This document shows, in pieces, positions 57,524 through 64,000 of a stretch of DNA of 64,000 nt. The DNA comes from SXNM01 sp964586155 (GTDB taxonomy: Bacteria > Myxococcota_A > UBA9042), in the NCBI GenBank assembly GCA_964586155.1, contig CAZPHC010000007.1, forward strand, positions 149,474-213,473. The letters run 5' to 3'. The notes under the pieces are model-generated. The model worked only from the letters and a program-made list of their open reading frames with translations. It made no database searches and was not told where the DNA came from. Numbering within the stretch: position 1 is the first letter of the stretch; every line of letters begins with the position of its first letter. Made by a program: the position numbers and the translations under genes.

Positions 57524-58558
57524 CTAGAACGCGGCCTTGTTCTCGGCGCAGCAGGCGTCGAAGGCGCAGGCGTCGTCGCCGGCCTCGCTGCCGGTATCGC
57601 ACGTCTCGGCCGCCTTCATCTCGCACGTGTTCAGGGCCTCGAGCGCGCTGCGGCAGGTCGCGCTGACCTTGCAGGTGGTCATGCAGCCGTCCATGCAGGT
57701 CGTGACCTTGGCCATGCAGCCGGCGGGGCACTCCATGTCGAAGCCGCAGCCGAGGAAGCACGACTGCGCGTCGAGCACGCACTTGGCGAAGCAGGGCTCG
57801 AGGCACGGAACGTAGGGGCAGCAGTTGCGCGTCGTGTTGCTGCCGCCGTCGCACGGGTTGGCGTTGCAGCTCGAGCCGGTGGGCTTGCCGAAGCTGCCCA
57901 TGTCGCTCGGGCCGGTCGTGCCGCCGGTCGAGGGCGGGGTGCACGCGATGGCGCCGGCGCCGCCCCAGTACACGAGGTTGAACGGCCCGTCGAAGGTCTT
58001 GGACGGGATGCTGCCCGGCAGATCCGAGACGGCGACCACGCCGTGGAACGAGCCGACGACGGGCTCCGCAGCCTTGGTCGGGCAGGCGTCGATGTCGATC
58101 GTGCCGGTGCCCTTGGTGGTCCAGGCGCCCGAGGTCGAGGTGTAGACCATGTAGGCCGAGGTGCTGATGTCCCCGAGCGGGATGCCCTTCTTCGGCAGGG
58201 CATGCACCGCGGTGTCGATGGTCACGACGAGCGACGAACCGGCACCGTCGACGATGTAGAGCGACAGCAACTTGTCGGCGTTGGTCGCGCCGAAGACCTT
58301 GGCGTCGTCAGCAGTCGCCGGCTTGCTCTGGTCGATCTTGGTGGTGTCGCCGCCCTCGGTCTTGACCTGGATCGACGCGGTGTTCTTGGTCGCGTCACCG
58401 GTCGTGCTGCCGCCGCCGCTGGTCGTGTCGTTGCCCTGGCTGCTGCCGTCGGCCGCGACGTAGACGCCGCCACCGCCGCCCGCGCTCGAGCCGCAGGCCG
58501 TCGTCGAGATCAGGAGCGCGGCGATCGCCAATGCTCGGTACGTTGATGTCCTCGTCAT
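57524..58558 (-). CDS. Cys-rich lipoprotein
   Basis: 344 aa. Signal ALAIAALLISTTAC (lipobox) then a Gly/Thr-rich linker with repeated GGG. Residues 60-220 are a beta domain (IQVKTEGGDTTKIDQSKP, ADKLLSLYIVDGAGSSLVVT, SAYMVYTSTSGAWTTKGTGT). The last 110 residues are a cysteine-dense tail with around 26 Cys, opened by SSCNANPCDGGSNTTRNCCP, including CFAKCVLDAQSCFLGC, CMAKVTTCMDGC and CKVSATC. The CxxxC-x6-8 spacing resembles helical hairpins held by disulfides, as in Cys-rich four-helix surface proteins. Ribosome site CGGAGGAAGAACGG. The function is unknown. Confidence 0.75.
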   Translation of the reverse strand: MTRTSTYRALAIAALLISTTACGSSAGGGGGVYVAADGSSQGNDTTSGGGSTTGDATKNTASIQVKTEGGDTTKIDQSKPATADDAKVFGATNADKLLSLYIVDGAGSSLVVTIDTAVHALPKKGIPLGDISTSAYMVYTSTSGAWTTKGTGTIDIDACPTKAAEPVVGSFHGVVAVSDLPGSIPSKTFDGPFNLVYWGGAGAIACTPPSTGGTTGPSDMGSFGKPTGSSCNANPCDGGSNTTRNCCPYVPCLEPCFAKCVLDAQSCFLGCGFDMECPAGCMAKVTTCMDGCMTTCKVSATCRSALEALNTCEMKAAETCDTGSEAGDDACAFDACCAENKAAF

Positions 58559-58650
58559 CCGTTCTTCCTCCGCAGGCGCCGGCTTGGCGCCACATGCCGT
58601 GTGGTCTCGCGAGACAACGTACGTCCCCCCGCGCGGATTCGCCGTCAGCG

Positions 58651-58680
58651 TTGGCCCTCCCCGCTGCGACGCGCTACAAT
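58651..58680 (+). promoter_or_regulatory. Sigma-70-type promoter for the 58798 lipoprotein
   Basis: TTGGCC (58651-58656), 18-bp spacer, TACAAT (58675-58680, 5/6). The leader would be about 110 bases long. It lies in the 239-base divergent spacer, where no other gene is seen. Confidence 0.5.
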
Positions 58681-58797
58681 GCCGGGGCGTGGCGCCGATG
58701 TCCAAGGTTGGCGCCCCGGACGCGGCCGCTTCGCGTCGCCAACGCCCTACCCTGTCGGAGACCTCGGATGTCGTGGACACAGAACGCTGGGGCGCGC

Positions 58798-59826
58798 ATG
58801 ACGTCGCTCTCGACGGCGCCCCGTTCGAGCCTGTGGCTCGCCGCTGCCTGCCTGACGCTCGGCCTGGCCGCGTGCGGCCGCAACCAACCCGCACCTGCTG
58901 CTGGGGCCGCCCCCGCGACGGCCACGTCCGGCCCGGCGGCCGTCGGAGAGGCGGCGCCGGTGACCACGACCGCGCAGCCGGCCGCGGATCCGGCCCAGGC
59001 GGCGGAGCCCGGCGCGCAGGCCGGCGTCGAAGCCACGGCCGAGGCCACCGATGAAGCAGCCGCCGCCCCGCAACCGGCCGCCCCGGAGGTGCCAGCCCCC
59101 CCAGCAGACGACTCGATCGCCATCCACATCGGGACGCCAGGCTCCGAGACCTTCGCGCTGCCCGCGCCCAACAAGGTGACGCGGGTCCGGGTGACGCCGG
59201 TCGACGGCAACGGTGCGCCCATCCAGGGTCTCGAGCCGCTGGCCGGTGGGGACGTGGTCATGGCGGCGCTGCGCATCGACGGCGCGTGGTCGACGCTGGT
59301 GTCCGCGTCGAGCAAGATCGGGCCGGCGTCGGTCTTTGACGTGCGCTTCGCCAAGCCCGGGCCGCATACCCTGCTCTTTGCCAGCCGCCGCCCCGGTCAC
59401 GCCCTGCACGTCGACCAGGCCGCGGTGCGGGTCCAGGGCGACTGGCAGGCGGACGACGAGATCGCGACGTCGAGCAGCTGGAAGCAGGGCGCGTGGAGCG
59501 CGAGCTTGATCCTGCCGCCGACGCTGAACGCCTGCGAGGACGCGACCCTCGAGGTGCGATGGACCCATCGCGGCAAGGCCGTGCCGGCGGCGACCGCTCC
59601 GACGCTGCTTCTTGCGGTGCCCCTCGCCAACCGGGATCGCGCGCTGCTCGGCCGCGACGTGGACGGTGCCGCCGCGACGACGGCAGGGCGCAAGCTCGTG
59701 CGCTTCGACGCTGCCGAGCATTGGTCGGTGCTGGCGCTGGCGACGGTGGGCAAGGAGCAGGTGTCGGCGACGTTCACCGTGCTGGTCGCGGGCTCGGTGC
59801 CGAGCGGCGGTTGCTCCGCGCCCTGA
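58798..59826 (+). CDS. Lipoprotein of unknown function
   Basis: 342 aa from ATG 58798; the ATG at 58768 (behind GGAGACC) is an alternative that would lengthen the leader by ten residues. The signal SLWLAAACLTLGLAAC has a lipobox. A 90-residue Ala/Pro/Thr/Glu-rich linker precedes a beta-sandwich-like domain: IAIHIGTPGSETFALPAPNK, VTRVRVTPVDGNGAPIQGLE, FDVRFAKPGPHTLLFASRRP, HALHVDQAAVRVQGDWQADD, then a second one (LEVRWTHRGKAVPAATAPT, HWSVLALATVGKEQ). The first resembles Ig-type domains that bind metals or polymers, but no conserved ligand set can be seen. No family recognised. Confidence 0.65.
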   Translation: MTSLSTAPRSSLWLAAACLTLGLAACGRNQPAPAAGAAPATATSGPAAVGEAAPVTTTAQPAADPAQAAEPGAQAGVEATAEATDEAAAAPQPAAPEVPAPPADDSIAIHIGTPGSETFALPAPNKVTRVRVTPVDGNGAPIQGLEPLAGGDVVMAALRIDGAWSTLVSASSKIGPASVFDVRFAKPGPHTLLFASRRPGHALHVDQAAVRVQGDWQADDEIATSSSWKQGAWSASLILPPTLNACEDATLEVRWTHRGKAVPAATAPTLLLAVPLANRDRALLGRDVDGAAATTAGRKLVRFDAAEHWSVLALATVGKEQVSATFTVLVAGSVPSGGCSAP

Positions 59827-59859
59827 GCCCGCCACGCGCGGCCGGCGCGGCGCTCGAAC

Positions 59860-62244
59860 CTAGGAGCGGTCGGCCGCGGGCGCAGCGGGACGCCGACGCG
59901 CGATCAGCAGCAGCGCGAGGAGCGCGATCCCGCCGAGCCATGCGCCAGGCGCCGCTGCCGGGCGCCGGCCCGCGCTGCAGCCGCTGATCTCGCTGCCGTG
60001 GTCGGTCCTGGCCGGACCGACCGGACCGACGTTGAAGCCGGCGACCGTCGTGTTGTCACCGCCGCTCGGCGTCGGCGGCCCCGCCGACTCGACCAGGGCG
60101 ACCGACGAGAGCTCGACGCTCCCCGCGCTGCGTAGCACGGCGAGCACCTGCAGCGAGGTCGCTGCGGCGGGGATGAAGGCCAAACCCGACGCCAGCTTCG
60201 GCGTCGCGGTGAGCTCGACGCGTCCGACGTGGCGCCAGGTCACGGTCTCGAGCTCGTCCCGCGCGACGACGTAGAGCTCAGCGGCACCCTGGCCTCGCAG
60301 CGTCGCGCTGAGCTGGGCCCAGGTGGCCCTCTTGGCGATCGGGAAGTGCCGCGTGCCGGCGCTGGCGGTGCCATCGCCACTGCCGGTGGCGATCAGACGC
60401 AGGGCGAAGCCGCCGTCGTCGGTCGAGATCCGCGACACGGTGGCCGAGAGCGCGCCCGTCGCGCTGCCGCCCCACCACCACGGCAAAGCCGGCGCGACCT
60501 TGCTCAGGACGACGAGATTGGCGTTGGGTACGCAGTTGCTGGCACCGACGCTCGCGACGGCCGGCGTCGGATCGGTCGGTCCGCCGTCGGGGCCCGGATC
60601 GTCGGGGCCGTTGGGCGTGGACTGCGGCAGCACCAACTCGACCGCATCGAGGTCGAGACGCCCGGCAGAGGCGATGCCGTGGCTGACCTGGACCGTGGAC
60701 GTCCACTCGGGCAGCTCGACCACGAACGACGCCTGCGTCCATTGCGACGGCGAGGCCGCGATCACGGGGCTCGAGAGCCATTGCTGTTTGGCGCCGTCCG
60801 CCGAGCGCACGAGCAGCCGCATCACGCTTGGCGCGGTGCCGCGCACGCGATCCCGCAGCTCGACCCAGCCGGGCGCCGCAAGCAGGACACGCTCGCTTTG
60901 CCAACGGGCCTCGCCCTCGCCGGTGCCCTTGGTGCCGACCTCGAGGCGGACGCTGCGCGCACCGTCGAAGCCGTCGTTGAGCCAGGCCGCCTTGCCGTCG
61001 ACGTCGCCCCAGATCTCGGCGCTCCAGGCCGCCGGGAGCGCGGGATCCCAGGGGTGCGCGGCCTCGAACGAGCCATTGGCCAGCACGCTCTTGCTGCCCA
61101 GCGTCTGGGGCTGCAGCGGGGCCGGCGGCGCCGCGGCGGCGAGCGAGCAGAGGTCGAGATCCACGGTGCCGACGCCGTCGATGCGGGCCCCGACACGCAC
61201 GGACGCGGTCCAGTCCGGCAGCGTCAGCGTCCCGGACAGCAGCCGCCAGGTCGGCCATGTCGGGCCGCTTGCGACCGCGAACCACTGCGTCGTCGAGCCG
61301 TCCGCGTTGCTCGCATGCAGCAGCAGCGTCAGCCCGGTCGAGCCCCGGTAGGAGCAGGTCAGGCGCAGCAGCGCGTTGAAGTCGTGGACCGGCACCGGGA
61401 CCGAGAGCCATTTGCCGTCGCCGTCGGCGGGCGTGGAGATCTGCGTCAGGTGCAGCGCGCGGTTGCCCTGCAAGGCACCACCGACGACCCACGAACCCGT
61501 CGCCGCCGTGCTCGCCGCGCCCCAGGTCGAGAACGCCCAATAGGCCGGCGTGGAGCCGTCGACGGCGCTCGCGGTCTCGAACGAGGGGTTCGGCAGCACG
61601 TTGCCGGCCTTGGGCGACGCCGTCGACAACGGCGGGTCGGTGGGCCCGGTGGGCGTCGGGTCCCCAGGCGGATCCACCGGGGGGTCACCCGGCGCGCTGA
61701 GCGGCTCGACGATCTGCCAGGCGTCGGTCTCGAGCCAGCCGATGGTGGCCAGCACATGGCATAGACGCAGCGACGTCGCCCAGGTCGGGAGGTCGAGGTT
61801 CGCCGCGTGCTCGGCCCACGCGGTGCCGGCCTTGGTCGGCCCCAACGAGAGCCACGCGGTCTTGCTGCCGTCGGTGTTGCTGGCATGGGCCCAGACGTGG
61901 GCGATCGCAGAGGCGCGGTAGCCGTGGCGCACGCCGACCTTGCCGCCCGCGAGCGCAGAGACGTCGATCGGCGCCGAGATCCAGCGCACGTCGCCCTCGA
62001 CGGCGGCCTTCGACATCGAGACACGCAGCGCGCGGTTGCCGTCGTAGGCGTCGATCGTGGTCCAGGCGTGATCGACGATGACGTTGCCCCACGACTCGAC
62101 CTGCCAGGCCTCCGGCGACGTCGGGTCGGCGCTGCTCGGCGTCTCTGCCGAGGGGTTGCCCGGTTGAGGGAGCGCCGCGAACGCCGGGGCACAGAGCGAC
62201 AACGTCGCTGCGACCACCAGCCAACCGATCTGCGCCCTGGACAT
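59860..62244 (-). CDS. Four-domain beta-sandwich protein with MYXO-CTERM-like tail
   Basis: 794 aa from the ATG with GAGG; signal peptide VVAATLSLCAPAFAAL. Four tandem units of about 150-170 residues follow, each opening with (P/N)(N/G)(P/S)(S)xE or a variant and a WxxxxWG box: PGNPSAETPSSADPTSPEAW, PNPSFETASAVDGSTPAYW, ANGSFEAAHPWDPALPAAW and PNANLVVLSKVAPALPWWW. Each then has G.(R/A).(L/V)R(V/L), a W.S..(V/I) strand and a Trp-rich core. They look like carbohydrate- or polymer-binding jelly rolls. The tail GCSAG, hydrophobic helix (WLGGIALLALLLIA) and RRR is of MYXO-CTERM type, so it ends on the cell surface. It shares GCSAG with the protein at 1-1926. Confidence 0.85.
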   Translation of the reverse strand: MSRAQIGWLVVAATLSLCAPAFAALPQPGNPSAETPSSADPTSPEAWQVESWGNVIVDHAWTTIDAYDGNRALRVSMSKAAVEGDVRWISAPIDVSALAGGKVGVRHGYRASAIAHVWAHASNTDGSKTAWLSLGPTKAGTAWAEHAANLDLPTWATSLRLCHVLATIGWLETDAWQIVEPLSAPGDPPVDPPGDPTPTGPTDPPLSTASPKAGNVLPNPSFETASAVDGSTPAYWAFSTWGAASTAATGSWVVGGALQGNRALHLTQISTPADGDGKWLSVPVPVHDFNALLRLTCSYRGSTGLTLLLHASNADGSTTQWFAVASGPTWPTWRLLSGTLTLPDWTASVRVGARIDGVGTVDLDLCSLAAAAPPAPLQPQTLGSKSVLANGSFEAAHPWDPALPAAWSAEIWGDVDGKAAWLNDGFDGARSVRLEVGTKGTGEGEARWQSERVLLAAPGWVELRDRVRGTAPSVMRLLVRSADGAKQQWLSSPVIAASPSQWTQASFVVELPEWTSTVQVSHGIASAGRLDLDAVELVLPQSTPNGPDDPGPDGGPTDPTPAVASVGASNCVPNANLVVLSKVAPALPWWWGGSATGALSATVSRISTDDGGFALRLIATGSGDGTASAGTRHFPIAKRATWAQLSATLRGQGAAELYVVARDELETVTWRHVGRVELTATPKLASGLAFIPAAATSLQVLAVLRSAGSVELSSVALVESAGPPTPSGGDNTTVAGFNVGPVGPARTDHGSEISGCSAGRRPAAAPGAWLGGIALLALLLIARRRPAAPAADRS

Positions 62245-62339
62245 CTGGCCTCGCATGGGAAGATGGCTGACAGCGTGGCCGAACCCCACGCCCCCTGCAA
62301 GCACGTGTTGCAACGGCGCCGCCCGGGACCGCTCGCGGC

Positions 62340-62977
62340 TCATGCGGCGCGCACGAAGCGCAGCATCAGGTTGTTGGCCGGCATCGACTCGCAGTCGCGC
62401 AGCACCAGGCCAGCTTCGGTCGCGGCGGCGCTGACGGCGCCGAGGTCCCGCACGCCCCAGGCCGGGTCACGCGCCTGCAGGTCGGCGTCGAAGGCCGCGT
62501 TGGACGGCGACGTCGGCTTGCCGTCGCGATGGTACGGGCCGTAGAGGATGAGCATACCGTCCGCCGCGAGGCGGCGGCCGGCGCCCTGCATCAGCGCCAG
62601 GGTCACGTCCCATGGCGCGATGTGGATCAGGTTGGTCGCGACGATCGCCTGCCAGGGGCCGGGCGGCCAGGCCTCGTCGCGGACGTCCAGCGCCAAGGCA
62701 GGCGGCACGCGCGGTCCGCTGTCGAGCGCGACCCGCCAGGCGTCGATGCTGGCGCGATGGCGTGGATCCGGGTCAGTCGCCTGCCAAACGACGCCCGGCA
62801 GCTGTGCGGCGAAGAAGACGGCGTGCTGGCCGCTGCCGGCCGCGACCTCGAGCACGCGCGCGTCGGCCGGCAGCCACGCCCGCAGGTGCTCCAGCATCGG
62901 CGCGCGGTTGCGCTTGGTGGCGGCGAAGTCGAGCCGTGCGTCGCCGCCCGCTCCGGACGAGGCCCCCGCCGCCCCCA

Positions 62978-62981
<4 letters not shown>
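62340..62981 (-). CDS. DUF938 SAM-dependent methyltransferase
   Basis: 213 aa, starting ATG ATG with GGGAGCGGCGAC upstream and overlapping the thiC stop (ATGA). It belongs to the DUF938 family, whose members start (T/S)..R(N/R).P(I/M)LE.L: here ATKRNRAPMLEHLRAWLP. The SAM loop is VLEVAAGSGQHAVFFAAQL, followed by WQATDPDPRHRASIDAW, and the catalytic-region segments IVATNLIHIAPWDVTLALM and LILYGPYHRDGKPTSPSNAAF. The natural substrate is unknown. No membrane segment. It is the downstream partner of thiC, but any link to thiamin is only positional. Confidence 0.9.

Positions 62982-64000
<1,019 letters not shown>

Overview
The window is a very GC-rich stretch of bacterial chromosome. It most resembles a member of the Myxococcota or a neighbouring 'deltaproteobacterial' lineage. 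The signs are two proteins with MYXO-CTERM-like C-terminal sorting tails (Cys, hydrophobic helix, Arg cluster), two Hanks-type Ser/Thr kinases (one with an AgmX/PglI-like tail, one fused to an NTPase and a WD40 propeller), many Cys-rich lipoproteins with Asp/Thr/Ala-rich linkers, and frequent GTG/TTG starts. I see no phage, insertion sequence, CRISPR array or replication origin. It reads as ordinary chromosome with many exported proteins of unknown function.

Layout. 1-1926: end of a Cys-rich surface protein. 9934-1936 (minus): a tightly overlapping six-gene operon of exported redox proteins: a 1013-aa multi-haem-motif lipoprotein, a small C-X4-C-H lipoprotein, DUF4266, DUF3570, a small lipoprotein, and a propeller/di-haem peroxidase-like protein. 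10184-10256: tRNA-Gly(CCC) with its own promoter. 10309-17221 (minus): START-like protein, CAP-domain protein, alpha/beta hydrolase, large GT-C glycosyltransferase. 17445-21117 (plus): split YeeE/YedE sulfur transporter, SRAP/HMCES repair protein, small lipoprotein, membrane protein. 27462-21142 (minus): giant kinase-nSTAND-WD40 protein and a secreted protein. 31569-27621 (minus): three glycosyltransferases. 31924-33144: propeller lipoprotein.

40741-33184 (minus): a complete Na+-translocating NADH:quinone reductase operon, nqrABCDEF followed by apbE (attaches FMN to NqrB and NqrC) and nqrM (delivers iron for the NqrD/E centre). This is a self-sufficient sodium pump module in the Vibrio-like order. 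43352-41067: streptogramin-lyase-like propeller lipoprotein. 43572-49084 (plus): rhomboid protease, a divergent uracil-DNA-glycosylase homologue, an exported gluzincin protease, a lipoprotein, purine nucleoside phosphorylase. 54350-49094 (minus): SohB peptidase, a lipoprotein and a 1141-aa Cys-repeat lipoprotein. 54556-57460 (plus): second Ser/Thr kinase, which appears to start at ATT, then a TPR protein. 57524-62244: two lipoproteins and a four-domain MYXO-CTERM protein. 62340-64000 (minus): DUF938 methyltransferase and the 3' part of thiC.

Most worth following up: the overlapping haem/DUF4266/DUF3570 operon with its repeated C-X4-C-H motifs, the ATT-initiated kinase, the UDG homologue without its active-site His, the kinase-NTPase-propeller fusion with ET(M/F)V docking-like repeats, and the four-fold repeat MYXO-CTERM protein.
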